Counted from the stretch's first letter, positions 42,647 through 55,800 are shown. The stretch is 64,000 nt of DNA from Tretioscincus oriximinensis (GCA_022410635.1 JAJVDF010000259.1:1094051-1158050), one strand, 5' to 3'. Notes: generated by a model not told the origin, from the sequence alone. Numbers and translations are program-made.

Positions 42647-44584
42647 CTTGTCTAGGCATTGTTTGGAGCCTTCTAATTCAACCTATTCCAGTCTATGAGC
42701 CCTCCTGGTCAGACAGAGGGTGTTTCCCCACCTCATGTTTTGCCTCACTGTTTCTTCTAAAAGACGTTCGCGATCCATCTTACCTATCTCACGTTTCCAC
42801 GCTGCTTTGACACATTGCCTAGCAATCTCGTCCCATGACGAGCCCCATAAGGCATTGCTGCACTTTCCTTACTACAATTCCCAGCATTCTCCATGAGTTG
42901 AGAGCTAATTAACATGGAGCCACAAAAGTCTTCCGAGATTTGCCATGTTCACACTGCTGAATATCTTCACAATTATTTTTTTTTCACTGATTATAGAAAT
43001 GCCCACTGTTGAATCGTAAAAACTATGATGGCTAAAAAATTTGTGGGAATGGATTGTTTTAGCGAACATGTGAGACCTCTTGGGGCAGAATGAAAGTGAT
43101 GTTGCTTCAACTATGCTAAATATAGTGAGTGGGGATGGATCCACAATGTACTAGAAAAAAAGGCCCAGGATCCCCTTTAGACTCTACCAGTAGTGTGCAA
43201 GGAGGCCAATGGCCACATCGTTAAACCAAATTATAGATTTGGCCAAATGGAAATGTCCAGAGAGTCTTTATTTGGTGTTATGCATGTCCATGTCCTCATT
43301 CAGAAAGTGTACCAGATCTCACAAGTTTTCCTACTATTATTAGATACTGAAAGGATGCACAATGACAATTGTAGAGTGCCTGGGTCATTTTCTTGTCATC
43401 CACACTTTTAGTTGGAAAAGTGAAAGACTTCCTGCTATGTATACTTAGTGTTCACTAGGAACCTAACACCGCCCATATAAGTAGGTCACCGGAAGATCTC
43501 TCCCACTCAGTCTTCATTCAGTGATGACTATATTAAGCTCTTTTCATTGTTCATAGAGGTAGTGACAGAGGCAACATCTAGACAGAGATTATAGTACTGC
43601 TCATAGAGTCATATCCCCCCTTGTGTTGTATTGATATCAGAGAACTAGAGGAGTAGTCATGCAAGGGGCAAACAGAGTCATTGCCTCTGTTGCAAGACTT
43701 GGGAGGGAAAGTGCTGAAGCCGTGTCTTCCCTTCCACCCTTGTCCACCAACAGGATTTTAAAGTTTTAATGTTAGATTTGAGTATCAGGAGCAGTAACAA
43801 CATTCTCTATAGGTTGTCAGCTCTGATTGAACGCACTGGGAGGATTTTTCCCTTGTTCCCAGTACTTTCAAGACCCAAACTGAGAAAGGCTGAAATAAGA
43901 GTGGGGTAAATAAATGGGGGCTGGGAGAGAAAGAACCTTTATGCTTGTGCTGGTGGGAAGCACATGTGGCCCAGGGCCATGAGATTCAGATGTAGTGACC
44001 CTTCCTCCTGGGCCTATTTTATAACACAGGAAGTGATCCAGAAAGTAAGTCATTTTAGGTACCTTTTAAATGAATCATGAGCAGTCTTCTGACAGAAGAG
44101 GGCTCAATATGAAATTGCACAAGAGTGCTAGGCAGTTGGCATTAAGTATAGAAAGCACCCTTATGGTTGGTTTACACTTCTGTTAGAATAGGTGGTGAAA
44201 GCTGAATTCTAGGCCACTTTGACTAGTGAACAGTCCACACAATAAGCTAATCCACATTGCTTATCATTTTATTATTAGCCAACTATTCAAAAAGAATTGT
44301 TTTTAAACTTATAGTTAATTTACCAAGTGCTCCACAATCATTTCTGTATTGTAGAAACTTTCCTTCAGGAAGTATAAAATGTTGTGTCTAACCTTTCTGC
44401 ATCCTACTTGTCATGTGATATGTTTTTACCCAATTGTAGTGTGTGGGGCATCCAGGTATGTAGATTACATGAAGGCTAGAATACATTCTTTGCATATCCT
44501 GCTCAGGGCTAGGAGCAGGTATGTCTTTCCCTAAGTATTCCCTCTAGACACTCTCTTACCTTCTCTGAAGATAAATGCAAAAGG
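42647..44584. other. intron sequence, nothing recognised
   Basis: No gene or firm repeat is seen. The patch 43460-43560 has promoter-like words (CATATAAGTAGG) without further support. Confidence 0.45.
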
Positions 44585-44678
44585 TCCCTAGGATGGTTCA
44601 GTGAATCCTGCAGTGAGCAGGTAGTTGGACCCGATGACCCTGGAGGTCTCTTCCAACTCTATGGTTCTATGCTCTTAT
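44585..44678 (+). mobile_element. CR1 3' end (second subfamily), short
   Basis: GGATGGTTCAGTGAATCCTG, GATGACCCTGGAGGTCTCTT and CCAACTCTATGGTTCTATG match the 3' end at 60940-61020. Confidence 0.8.
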
Positions 44679-46251
44679 TCACCATATAGACCCTGTCTGC
44701 ACTATGTATAGATTGAAATGTTTTTAGCTTGCTGGAGGTTGACATTTTGGAATGAACCTTTACATGAAATATTCAGTTGCAAATACTGCAGAGAACTTTA
44801 TGTGTGTCAAAGTGCAATTCACTCCAGTGGGTTCTTTTTATTTTATTTCAGTCTTGGTGGCTAGATGAAATGATCTGATTCCATTCTGTTTACAGATCAT
44901 TTGTTTTCATTGCCATGTCTGCTCTGTCCCCATTATGTGTTACTTCCTCCCCCCATCCTCATTAAATGCTTCTTGTGCGACAAGCATTCTTGATGCATAA
45001 TGTGTTTCCTGATATAAATTCTGCCATTGTGAAATAAAATAAGCTTTGTGCACAATATCCAAAATTAATGCAATTTGCAGTTTAAATACGCAATTTGTAA
45101 TCTGCAAAACGTCAGCATACTCCTGCACCTTTAATTTAATGATAGGTTTGCAGCCTCAAATCATGGGTCCAACAATCCATGTAGTTTCATCTGCTCCAAC
45201 AACTCATTTAATTTCATAGCATTCAACTTCTGCGGTTTGAAATGGTGAAGTTTTTTCCACTTCAGGGTGTGGTACTTCATACTAGGCCTAGTTCATCTAG
45301 AAACAATGCTTATTTATTATATTTTTAGATTTGCATAAGTTCTTATGTTTTCTAGCACAACGATAAGCCGTGCAAGGGTGAAAAAATTGGCATGTGGCCC
45401 GAGGTTGTTGAGATCAATAGAGGAGCAACAGTATTGATATAAGTGAATTGGATCAATGGACTGAAATTAATAGGTGTGTACTTGATTCGTCTTCTGTCCG
45501 CATGTTTCTGGAAGAATGCTGATTGTCAAAATCTCCTGTGAACAGTGAATTACTTACACACACACACACAGTTCTAATTTCTCTGCAATTGTCATTAAAT
45601 GCTACAGCATGAAATAACAAAGGAGTATAATACTCAGTGACTATCTGGGTCATCACAATTAACTTGTCTGGAAATAGATAAAAGAAAACGGGAAAGTATT
45701 TTGGCTGTTTTCCTCTTTAGAGAATTGTCCCTCCAGGGCTTTAGGGGATCTGTAATCTTTTAATACAGCCATGGAGTTGAAATTGTGACCCTAAAGTGTA
45801 AAAAAAAGAAAGGAAGTTTTAATTCTATAAATTTATGATGTGGAACATCAAGAAATTTGATATTCTTGGCAGCTGAGTTGAAGAAGATCCTTTCTCCTTG
45901 GAGACATAAACAGTTCTCACTTGAAAACGCACACATTTTTTTGCATTTCCTCCCTTGCTATTTTATGCCTCTGCTGTCATAAGTTGCCCCCCATCTTGTC
46001 TGATGAAGTGGGGCAGCTGCATTGAAGACACATGAAGGAACACCACAGTCCCACAGAATCCCTGTTCTTGAAGCCCTGCAAAAGGTATTTGAGGAATATT
46101 GCTTGTTTGCTTCACTTTGGAGGCAATATTAAAACATCCATCCTAGTAGCAGTTTCTACCCTTGGCTTCCATGAACTTGTCTAACTCATCTTCTTGGTGA
46201 GTTGGAAAACATACACACACAATGTAAATAGAACAGAAACCAAGGAGGTTT
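44679..46251. other. intron sequence, nothing recognised
   Basis: A short (CA)n lies near 45557 and nothing else is seen. Confidence 0.5.
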
Positions 46252-46259
46252 GGTTTGGT

Positions 46260-46699
46260 CAGTGCTTTTTTTCCAAAACAAAAGGTGCCGGAACTAACAC
46301 CGGCGGCGATGGGGGGCGGGGGGGGACGGGGGGGCGGGCAGGGGGCGGGGCGCACGCGGGGGCATGCGGGGGGGGGGCGGGGCGCGGGGGGCGGGAATGA
46401 GCGGCGGCGGCGACGGGGGGCGGGGTGGGCGGGGCGGGCAGGGGGCGCGCGGGGGGGGGAGAATGAGCGGCGGCGGCGGCCGCCTCCGCTCCCCCGCCCC
46501 CCCGCCTAAATAAAAGGTGCCGGAACTGCTGCGTTAGCCGCCGGCGAGGTGGGCGTGGTGTTATTTTATTTAGACGGCACCTTTTATTTAGGCGGCGGCG
46601 GGGGCGGGGCCTCGCCCCCCTAAATAAAAGGCCTCGCCCCGCCTAAATAAAAGGTGCCGGAACTGTGTTCCGGTGCGTTCCGTCACAAAAAAAGCCCTG
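46260..46699. mobile_element. hAT non-autonomous element, family F, very GC-rich
   Basis: The ends are CAGTGCTTTTTTT and AAAAAAAGCCCTG, flanked by identical 8-bp GGTTTGGT (46252-46259, 46700-46707). The centre 46311-46460 is almost pure G with C and A interruptions on the + strand. The AAAAGGTGCCGGAACT word occurs near both ends and internally in both orientations (also TAAATAAAAGG and CCTTTTATTTA), so it is built of repeated terminal pieces. Confidence 0.88.
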
Positions 46700-46707
46700 G
46701 GTTTGGT

Positions 46708-47337
46708 TTGAACTGAGCTTCTGAATTTCACTTCATACTTACATACACCCTTGTTTGTAGTTATATGATTTTGAAAGTCCAAAGAGCACAGGTTTTATAG
46801 AGCACATGAAAATTATTGTACTTTGCAAAAGCCTTAGGTGGAACCATAAACCAGGGAACAAACATATCTTACCTATAGTGTTCCCACTGCTGGGAGCAGA
46901 GTCAGATATAAAGACAGCACATTGCTCCTAGAATATTTGGCAGTGTAGCAAGGAAAGATTGTTCCAAGAGCTATCTTCACATACTCCATTGCATATGCGG
47001 TTGTGCAGAAGCTACATGCATGTAAGACCCAGCAAAAAGATGTTGATTAAATGCATCTTAAGTAGTAGCTGTAAGGGATATCAACTCAGACATGGTTGTG
47101 TATATAGTTATTATATGCATTGACTATCTCCACATCTGTTAAGGTTGTGTATATAGTTATTGTTATTGTGTACTAGTTACGTATTGTATTTTGTATTGTT
47201 TGTGTATAGTTATTTGTTTAAGGTAATATATATTGAGCTGGTGATCCTACCAGAGGGGGTAATTTGATTGATTAGGCCTGGTAATGCCTTCTGATGTATG
47301 CAGAGAAAATTGCAGTCTTTAGCTGGGGCCTAAGTTT
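46708..47337. other. intron sequence, nothing recognised
   Basis: A small direct repeat GGTTGTGTATATAGTTATT occurs at 47093 and 47144. No gene is seen. Confidence 0.45.
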
Positions 47338-48060
47338 TTTTTTTCATGACTGATTTTTATTGAGTCTGTAAATGATAAAGAAATAGTTACATAATTTATA
47401 TTTCATATTTAATATACATTGTCCCCACCCACCCCCACCTGGCAGTAGGAAAAAAAAAACAGTGACAGAATGGTAAGTTACAGCAATAGCCTTTGGTCCA
47501 AGAGCATGGCAACGGTGTGAGCCACGATACCACATCTTTTGTTTTCAGCACCGAACCATTTGTTTCCCGATGCCCTTTTGGTGGTTGTCCAATGGAGAAC
47601 ATTCTCTTTTCTCTTATAACGGTTTATAAAAGAAATTCTGCAAGATATTCATACCACATTGGATGAGTCAATTTATCCTTAAATTTCCACCCTCTAGCAA
47701 TAACAATTTGAGCAACCCAGATTGCTTTTTCTATTATAAAAGTATCCTATTTTAGAAGAGCTAGCTGAGTAGTCATAGACATTATTGTTAATGAGGTCCC
47801 AAAAATGTTATCTATTTGTTGTAATATTTGATCCCAGAATGTACTGATTTCCATACAGTTATATATCATACGTAACAAATTACCTATTTCTGCACAGCTG
47901 TGTGATAATTGGACTTGAGTATGATACCAACTTGTTAGTAGTTTTAACTGCATCTCTTTGATTTTACTTAATTTTAATAACAGACTCCACCCATTCATTC
48001 CACTCTGATTCTGATAATACCATATCATTTCTCCACAGGGCTCTTAAATAGAATTTGTTA
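47338..48060 (-). pseudogene. L1-like LINE ORF2 C-terminus and 3' end, decayed
   Basis: The minus strand 48028-47747 is open. It encodes LLTSWYHTQVQLSHSCAEIG, then M-E-I-S-T-F-W-D-Q-I-L-Q-Q-I. This fits the L1 ORF2 C-terminal pattern (L-x-x-WY-x-T-P-x-x-L ... C ... FW-x-x-I). Further codons with A-R-G-W-K follow in broken frames, and the element ends at 47338 in a poly-T (poly-A on its own strand). It is a dead copy. Confidence 0.6.
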
Positions 48061-49102
48061 AGTTAGTTTCTAGTTAACTACTATATAAAAAGGGGAAGCC
48101 TGACTAGTGTAGTTCCTCTAATCAAAAATAAGTTACTGACATACTTTGAGCTGAAGAATAAAGTAACTTAAATGTTATTATTTTGGCCTTGATTTATTGA
48201 AACTTTCAGATCCATCTACATCCTACAGCCTCTAATATGCCTTCAACAGGTTTTAATGAGGTTTAGAGTTGGGATAAAATACTACTGTCCACATATTGTT
48301 ATCTATAATCTACTTTGGAGCTTGCATTTTTCAAGTGTGGGTGTGTGGTAACAATAGATTGTATTTTCTTTTTCTATATCATTTTGATGTTACTTTCCTT
48401 TCAGTTAGAATAATTTCCCTAACCATCTCTCTGTGGCGATGATCTGTTTTCTTTTTTTTTATTCATTTTGATGTTACTTTCCTTTCTTTCAGCTTAAATC
48501 ATTCCCCTAATGATCTTCATTTCACTTGTTTCTTGGCTTGCTCATTCCCTAACTGAAACTTTGGGTGACTCTCCCTAGTAATTCACACTTTCTCTGAAAA
48601 CCTGTCATGTAACCGAATGAAGATCTATTTGCCTTCTCTCTCTGTCTCCCTGGCATATATAGCATGTGTCGCTGCTATTGTCCCTCTCAAATAGACCAAA
48701 TAAATTGGGAGGAAAAATGGCTTAGGTGTAAAGCTAAAATAAGGCAAACCTATCATTATGACCTTGGAAAAGAGATGAGAGGCAGATGCTGTAAATGGGA
48801 TTAGATAGATGTAAGAGAGATAAGGTCTGTCTTGAGAATCATGGCAAGCTAAGATGAAAAGCGAACGAGCAGCATGGTGGCAAGATAAGCAATGAATTCA
48901 TCAACATTTGTCTCAGGAAATCTGCATGACCTTGCAACTGAAAGCTTCACAGTGACAGCAAAGATCACTGACTCACACTTATTTTAGTTCTTGGCAATTA
49001 CTTGCCATCGTTTTGAATCATGACAAAGTAATCGTAGTAAGAAAAAACATTTCCTATCTTTGCTTTAGATTTTTGGACAAGAAATAAAAAATCACGATGG
49101 GA
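48061..49102. other. intron sequence with a local degenerate duplication
   Basis: TTTTGATGTTACTTTCCTTT, then AATNATTNCCCTAA-type sequence, occurs at 48382 and again at 48467, a tandem duplication of about 85 bp spacing. No gene is seen. Confidence 0.55.
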
Positions 49103-49315
49103 CAGCAGTTCCCAACTTTTTTTGAGTCGGGACCCTATTTATAGAGGCAAAGTGACCTGCGACCCTAATAGAGTACACCGTGCCCCCAATTCCCAGACTC
49201 CACCTTTCCTGGCATGTCACTTCTGGCCACGCCCATAACTCAAAATGCCATTCCTGGAATCAGGAAGCAGAAATGACAGCAATCAAGAGGTAATTCCCAG
49301 AACTAGGGACCGAAA
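49103..49315. mobile_element. hAT-like left half
   Basis: It begins CAGCAGTTCCCAACTTTTTT followed by GAGTCGGGACCC, a terminus typical of Charlie-type hAT elements. It continues into CACTTCTGGCCACGCCC-type sequence. The opposite terminus is not found. Confidence 0.55.
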
Positions 49316-49454
49316 ATAAGTCAACAGATCTGTAGTGTGATCACTCAGATCTAATTGCTTGCTTAATGCATCTCTGGGGCAAAGTGCAAATAGTTGTATA
49401 ATCTAAGATATAAAGAATTAGCTATATAAATCCAGAAAATCTAGGAAAGAGGCC

Positions 49455-49565
49455 TTGTAGAATCTTAGTAACAAGAAAAAGGTAGGCAGCACGAGCTTTC
49501 AGTCTACTTCAGAAGCAGAGTGGTCTACCTTTTCCTTACTAGTCTCTAAGGTGCTATGAGACACA
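49455..49565. repeat. foldback family C, copy
   Basis: AAAAGGTAGGCAGCACGAGC, TTTCAGTCTACTTCAGAAGC and ACTAGTCTCTAAGGTGCTAT share order with 37790-37890. The central part is again partly self-complementary (AAAGGTAG / CTACCTTT). Confidence 0.55.
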
Positions 49566-50170
49566 CACAGACACACATTGCTAGATATTCTGGAATAACA
49601 TTGAATGAAGGAAGGACCTCAGTGTGCATTAGTGTTCTCTTTTACCCCAAAGTTGTTGCAATCAACATTACAACACGCAGAGAGACGTTAGTTTTTCTTG
49701 TCCCCTAGAGACAGGCCATGAGGTCACCCGCCTGGTGCCTCCTGATCTGACTCTGGGGTCCCTTTTTATTGGTATCAGAAGGCTCTTGCATAATCAGAGG
49801 GCATAAGGAGGGCAGCAAGAAGGATTGTGACATCACAGTCTGACCTTGCACAATCCCTGGTCTGCCTTTGCATGGAACAATAGATGCCAACTGGTTTGGA
49901 CCAGAATCTTAATCCCCTACAACCTGGAGAAGCTTGGGCATGCATAGACTTGTCCAGTGGGATGCCACAGGAAAGCCTGGTTACCCATTAACCCAGGGAG
50001 GAAATGATTAGGGGGCCTAGAATTCTATGTATCTTTTTTTTAGGTTCAGGCCTTGTCAGCAATATTTCCCCTGAATTTATGGCCTTACCTTTTCTCCAGA
50101 ATATGTAAAAATATTTCTGGGAAATCTGTACAAATATTTCCTACACAAAGTAGCTTTATTTATAGGCCCA
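49566..50170. other. intron sequence, nothing recognised
   Basis: No gene or repeat terminus is visible. Confidence 0.45.
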
Positions 50171-51657
50171 TTGTGGTGGGATTCAATCAGTTTGCACCAG
50201 TTTGGTACCAATTTTTTTTGTTCAGAGAACCAATTGTTAAACCACCCAGGCCAAGCCTAATGCCAGAAATGACATCACTTAGGATGTCATTTCCCATTGC
50301 TGGATCCTTGAATGACATCACTTAAGATAGCATTCCTGAAAGCAGCAGTCAGAAATTACTTGTGGTTTGGGTGATGTGATGGAAACTTATGTGGTAGTTG
50401 TGAAGATGTCAACAGACAGCCAGAGGGAGGAGACACCCAATCAGGCGAGAGCCTGGGGGTGGGGGAATAAGGGAGTTGAGAAGAGAGGGGGCAGTTTAGA
50501 AGAGAGGGGAAAATGAGAGATTGGCTTTGGTGTGGAGAAATAATATAAAAAATTGTTGTAGGCCTAAAGTGGTGCGCCCTGTTTCCGTAACAAAAAATAA
50601 ACAGGCATGTCGGGGTTCACCATTAGTGATATATTAATTGGCATATATATATATTTGATATAAAAATATACAAGAATTGGTCCCCAGAAGCCCAGGCAGC
50701 TTGTTTGCAAACGTTTTGGGAAATTCCCAGCACAGGGTGTTGCAAGGGAGCTAATCTCTCTCTCCCTGCCCTGAGGCAACACCCATTTAGCAAGTTTCCC
50801 TTCGCCCATTATCTCAAGGGGCACCAATTGTATCTGTAGCCCTGGCTTAATGGCATTAGTCAATTGCCTGGAGAGCCCAGAGGAAGTCTTTTGTCCACCC
50901 TTCTACCATGGGGTGAACGACCGGTCACAGGTCCTGGAAGCTACAGAGGTCAATCTTGTATCATTCAAACCACACCCATATTTGGAGTTTCCTGACACAG
51001 GCTGCGCCTCTTGGGAGGAGGGAGAAATGTTACACAGGTGTCACATCCTGGGCCCACCTCCGGTCCGTCCCAGACCACACCTTTGGAACTCCCATTCTCT
51101 GACATCACTTTTCTTGTACACGCCTTCTGTTTTGGAGTCAATAAAAACCACTGCACAGAGGTGCTCTGGAGGTTCCATGGTCCACATGGGCCTGCTAGAT
51201 CTTGCCTCTTGATCTAAGTTTATGGCCTCTGTCTTGAGTTCTTGATGGGAGTCAGATTCTACACGTGTCCATATCCTGATGATACAGCTGCCTCTGATGT
51301 GCTGGCATTCTTAATAACATGGTAAGCAGACCCCTGTTACAGGTAGATCTCGGTGATGGCCTGCATGGAAACAATGTTATAAGAACTGATGAAACTGTTT
51401 AATAAAAAACCTTTGTTGTTTTTGTTCACTTTAGACTTGGATCCCTGTGTCTTATTATTTAGTGGAAGAGAGTCTGGGTGGTTGAGAAGAATAGTGACAA
51501 CCATTTTCTGACTGACACTTGTGTATACTGGAGCTAGTGTCCAGTATAAGGAGGGTATACATCACAGTAGTGTCCTGGTTGCTTTCTAGAATGCCATCAC
51601 TTAAGATGCTGTTCCCAAAGGAGACCTGATTGTTAAATTGCTTGAATCCAACCACTG
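50171..51657. mobile_element. DNA-transposon-like element with large insert, family G
   Basis: The left end GTGGTGGGATTCAATCAGTT and right end GCTTGAATCCAACCACTG are inverted matches of a terminus common in squamates. Just inside are GACATCACTTAGGATGTCAT and CCATCACTTAAGATGCTG. The 1.2 kb between differs in composition and probably includes a nested insertion (see 50608). No 8-bp duplication is evident. Confidence 0.55.
50608..51263 (+). mobile_element. possible LTR-like insertion
   Basis: It starts TGTCGGGGTTC and could end TTCTACA, with a CAATAAAAACC polyadenylation-like signal about 120 bases before that end. No coding region or target duplication is seen. A second AATAAAA at 51402 allows other boundaries. 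This is a weak call. Confidence 0.3.
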
Positions 51658-52429
51658 AATTCACACACTGCTTAAATGATCCCTCTGACTTCAGGTCCTA
51701 TAAACAGGAAGAGTTTTCTACTTTAGTTGTGCACGAGTGTATATTTTGTACCTACTATAAAATTTATATTTTATGGAGCAACTGCAAGAGCACTTATCCG
51801 AGTACTTTGTCAGGAGGACTTCCAACAAATATAGTCAACAAATAAAATTTAAAGAGAGTAACCATGCTGCCAATGGTTGCTTTTATAGGGGCAGTTTGTA
51901 CAGCTTTGTATTGATGCAGCCCACATTTAGGTGATGTGATGTTTAACCTTGTGAATTGATGCTAGGCTGGAATCACATGTTTTCACTAATAAGGTAGAGA
52001 GCAGATCTGTAAAGCTACCACGTAAGGAGCTGGTAGTGAAATGTGGGTTGAAGGACAGCATTTACAAACTGATTTCTGGATACTCATGGGTGAATAAAAT
52101 GTACAAAAGCTTAGAAGAGACACATTAATAATCTCATTAGAGGTAATCCCATTTATAAAATCCTGAAGGTATTGTCCTTTCTGCCCAGTCTGAAAGACTA
52201 AATTTCCACCCTCCTCCTTCCATATTACACAATTTAGAATTGAACTGATAAGCTCATGCATTTCCAGAGTCTCCTTATCATTAATGTACTTCCTTCCCAT
52301 CCCAAAATACTCCAACCTATTTTCTTATTTTTCACAATTCTGCATGTAATATAAAATGAACTAAAGCTAAACAGCTTTTTTTTAACTGCAAAGAGAAAAA
52401 ATGAACATAATGTCACAGAGTATTTTGAG
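51658..52429. other. intron sequence, nothing recognised
   Basis: No gene or repeat is visible. Confidence 0.45.
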
Positions 52430-52690
52430 TTTTTATAATAATAATAATAATAATGATGATGATGATGATGATGATGATGTTGATGATAATGATAATGATA
52501 ATGATAATGATAAAGAGGAGAAGGAGGAGAAGGAGGAGAAGGAGGAGAAGGAGGAGAAGGAGGAGAAGGAGGAGGAGAAGACGAAGAAGAGAATAATATA
52601 AGAATAATAATAATATAAGAATAATAATATTATAATAATAATAATAATAATATAAGAATAATAATAATGATAATAATAATAAAGGTTATT
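52430..52690. repeat. compound trinucleotide/hexanucleotide microsatellite
   Basis: In order it holds (AAT)n, (GAT)n, (GATAAT)n, a nonanucleotide-like (GGAGAAGGA)n block and then an (AAT)n zone with interspersed ATAAGA. The long frames on both strands here (poly-Asp/Glu, poly-Ser/Tyr) are artefacts. Confidence 0.95.
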
Positions 52691-52763
52691 GGATAAAGAG
52701 AACAATGTACTCTAGCAATGTAAATTTGTGGTCCTCATCTTGAAATATAGGAAAGATTCAGGC

Positions 52764-52832
52764 CTGATTTGCACAGGGCTTAGAGGTGTTCTTTAAGTTA
52801 TGCTACAACATATCTAGCCCTGTGCAAATCAG
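52764..52832. repeat. short inverted repeat
   Basis: TGATTTGCACAGGGCT and AGCCCTGTGCAAATCA are exact inverted copies about 33 bases apart. A third partial copy (GTGCAAATCAAGCC) occurs at 52874. Confidence 0.7.
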
Positions 52833-55800
52833 ACTTTAGATGTAATAGATCTTAAAATTCATAATTGAGACATGTGCAAATCAAGCCTCCCTTGTATGTC
52901 TAAAGGCAAAGGCTATGAAAATTATGTCTTGAGTTCTCTGTGTGGCTTTGTGCTGTGTGCACGCAGTTCACCTGTAATCTGGGGAACTCTGCTTTTGCCA
53001 TGCATCATTTGCAAAGCCAAATGTCACCAGAATAGAATTGGCCTTCAAAAGGGAGACAGGTGCAGTTCTCCTCAAGTCTGGCTAACCGTGCTCTCACGAT
53101 GGTTTGTCCAAAGCAGGAGCACCTGTGTGTGAATGCTGCACTGTAGATCCAGTCTCCGCTACATAGAAGCACCAATGGGCATCTATGGGAAATTAAGGGG
53201 TGGGTGTACTGTGTACTTCCCTACGCCATCACATCTTTTCTAACCTAGGTGGTAACATCACTTTTGAAACTTTTTGTTGTTGTTGGGTTCCAGTTCTGCA
53301 CATAAACTGACATAGATATTTCCAATATTTCTTTTTTTCATATGGATATTCACTGGGGCTGGAAAGAATAGGATGCAGGAAAAAGAGTGGTGCATGGGGT
53401 GTGGTGGAAGAAGCACGGGGTGCTTGAAGAAGAGTGGGGTGTAGGAAGAAGACACACCAAGGCTTGGGATGGGATCAGGGCAGATAGAGTAACCAAACAC
53501 ATGCAGCCCAGATTACTCTCAAAATTAATGATTCTCAGAATTCATAATAATGCACCCCTGAAATTGGGTCATTTTCATGGCTTGGCTAATACAGTGGTTC
53601 TGTGTGCTTTAGTAAAAGATAGATAACATTTTAGTTGGGTATTTGGAGTTTTTATTCTCACACCTAAAGGTTTCATCACTCATCCCATGCAGATGATATG
53701 GAATAATTAGTTCCTTGAACCTAGAAGTCTTGTTTACAGAGCTTCTTAGTCTACATTGTCTACATTGTGTATGTGAAATTAGTAGTGATCCTGATCAGAT
53801 CCATCCTAAGAGCGCTCTAATCTAGAATAGTGATAGACCACATTAACCAATACTACAGCCATATCAGTGCTGTCTGTTCCAGATTAAGCAGCAGATGTAG
53901 TCTAGATGTAGTCCTGATATAGCCCGGATGTGAGTGGGCATGGGGGTGGCTGCAAGAGGCATGAGTCAGAAGTAGTATGTGTTGTCCTGGTTATAATGCC
54001 CAGCCTACTTCCTGTAGATGCATGCTGCTACAACTAATCCAAGTCAAGCAAATTAAGATTTATTAATACAAATTTAGCATAGTAACTGTATAAAGAGCCT
54101 TAGATCTTTGTCTGTTTCCTGTCCATATCTGGATACTGGTCTTCTCCTGCCCTGATGAAGAAACAGTGTCATCCTGTTTAAAATTCCTCCTTAGCCTTTA
54201 AATATTTTCCTTTGAAATATAGGTGCTGGTGCAACTAAACTATGTTTAGACTGGCATTCTCTTTGACCAAGAATAGTAGCTACTTGTATGTTATGGTAAC
54301 TATCTATATATTTATCTGGTTAAAAACAGACCATGAAAAATGATATACATTTGACATTCTGCATGACTCAAACCACCATTTCCACACATATTGATGAGGC
54401 ACTTTTATTTAGTGTTTGGTTACATTAGATGCATTAGCGCAAACTTTGGCTCACGGGGTGAAAGAAGTCGTTTTGAGAACTGCAAAGTGCATTCAATTTC
54501 CTCCACTATTTTTTTTTGTTTCCAGCTCCATTTCAGCGCCATATCATCATCTGCCCAAGATCTGCATTGGCTTCTAGAGTTAATTTAGGTAATCTAGAGT
54601 GTCCTCTTCCTGTGCTCCTCCCCAGCTTTTTTTTTTAAATGTGCCCATGATTACAAAAAATTAATACAGATATACAGATAACGAGTTTTGTGCAAAACTG
54701 GAACCCAATCAGGAGCATTCACACAGAGGTGCTTCCTCTATGGGCAAACTGTAGCCAGAGCATGGTTAGCTGAAATTCGGAAAAACTGTTCTGTTCCANT
54801 CAACAGCGGATTTGTGAACGATACATCACAAAAGCATTCCCCCTGTGGTTTATAAGTGCAAAGCCACACAGCTTTCACTCCCATTCTTTCCCCTGGTTAG
54901 AATGCAGCCTTTGTGTAACATCAAACATGTTCGTTTGATTGACTTCGGAAATATTATGTTCCATTTTGGAAAGATTGCATGAGATTTTGGCTATTAATTA
55001 TCACTCCAAGTTTGCATTGAGAGTTTAACAAGTTCCTGTATAATGAAAGGGAAAATGGTGGGGGGAATCTTATGTTTGCCAGTTAGCCATTCTAATTAAT
55101 AAGCTTTCCATTTTGCCAAGGAGAAAATTAGGTGAGCAACATTCAGTATAACACTATTCATTATATAATGGCAACTTGATTCATAAGTTTCATGCTCCTG
55201 TGAGTTAACTAAGGCTGTATGCAGGAAAGCATCTATCACCTGCACATTTCAACAATGAATTTTGGGTAACCCAAGTTGATATATTCTGTGCACTGTATGT
55301 AACTTTGTACAGGTTTCTTGTGGAATTGGCATAACATTTCAGAACATTTCTTTACAACACACTGCCGAATATTCCATTTCTACATTTGACAGCCAGACAC
55401 GTTTGATGTCAGTGTTTGGCAGATTGCATGCAATTGTATTGGGCAAATATTACCTTGTTTTTAACATCATTATCTACAGTGTGTTAAAACAACAACGAAG
55501 CTGATAATAATAAAACAAAAAGAATAACAATAAAATAGCAGTAGGAAAATGTAACATCCTTAAACCAGATCAGTTTTGAAAACCCCACGTTACAGCAAAA
55601 AAGGTATGCTGGTCAAAAGTAAATTTAACTGAATATACTTCTCACAACTGTGTGGATACAGTTATGAATCTCAGGACATAATATGTGGTAGAGATGTACA
55701 ATATTTGGTCACATTTGATAATGATAATAATGATAATAATGATAATAATGACGATGATGATGATAATAATAATAATAATTAATAAATAAATAAAACAACT

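Noticed and set aside
42335..42810. Cluster of overlapping frames on both strands
   Set aside because: They run through the Tigger-like MITE at 42401-42644 and are by-products of its inverted repeats.
46143..46509. Gly/Arg-rich frames resembling RNA-binding RGG proteins
   Set aside because: They are translations of the G-rich core of a hAT element with a clear target duplication.
48470..48493. Pyrimidine tract plus CAG resembling a splice acceptor
   Set aside because: No coding frame follows, and the same word is part of a local tandem duplication.
52401..52705. Open frames with poly-Asp/Glu on + and poly-Ser/Tyr on -
   Set aside because: Translation of the compound microsatellite.
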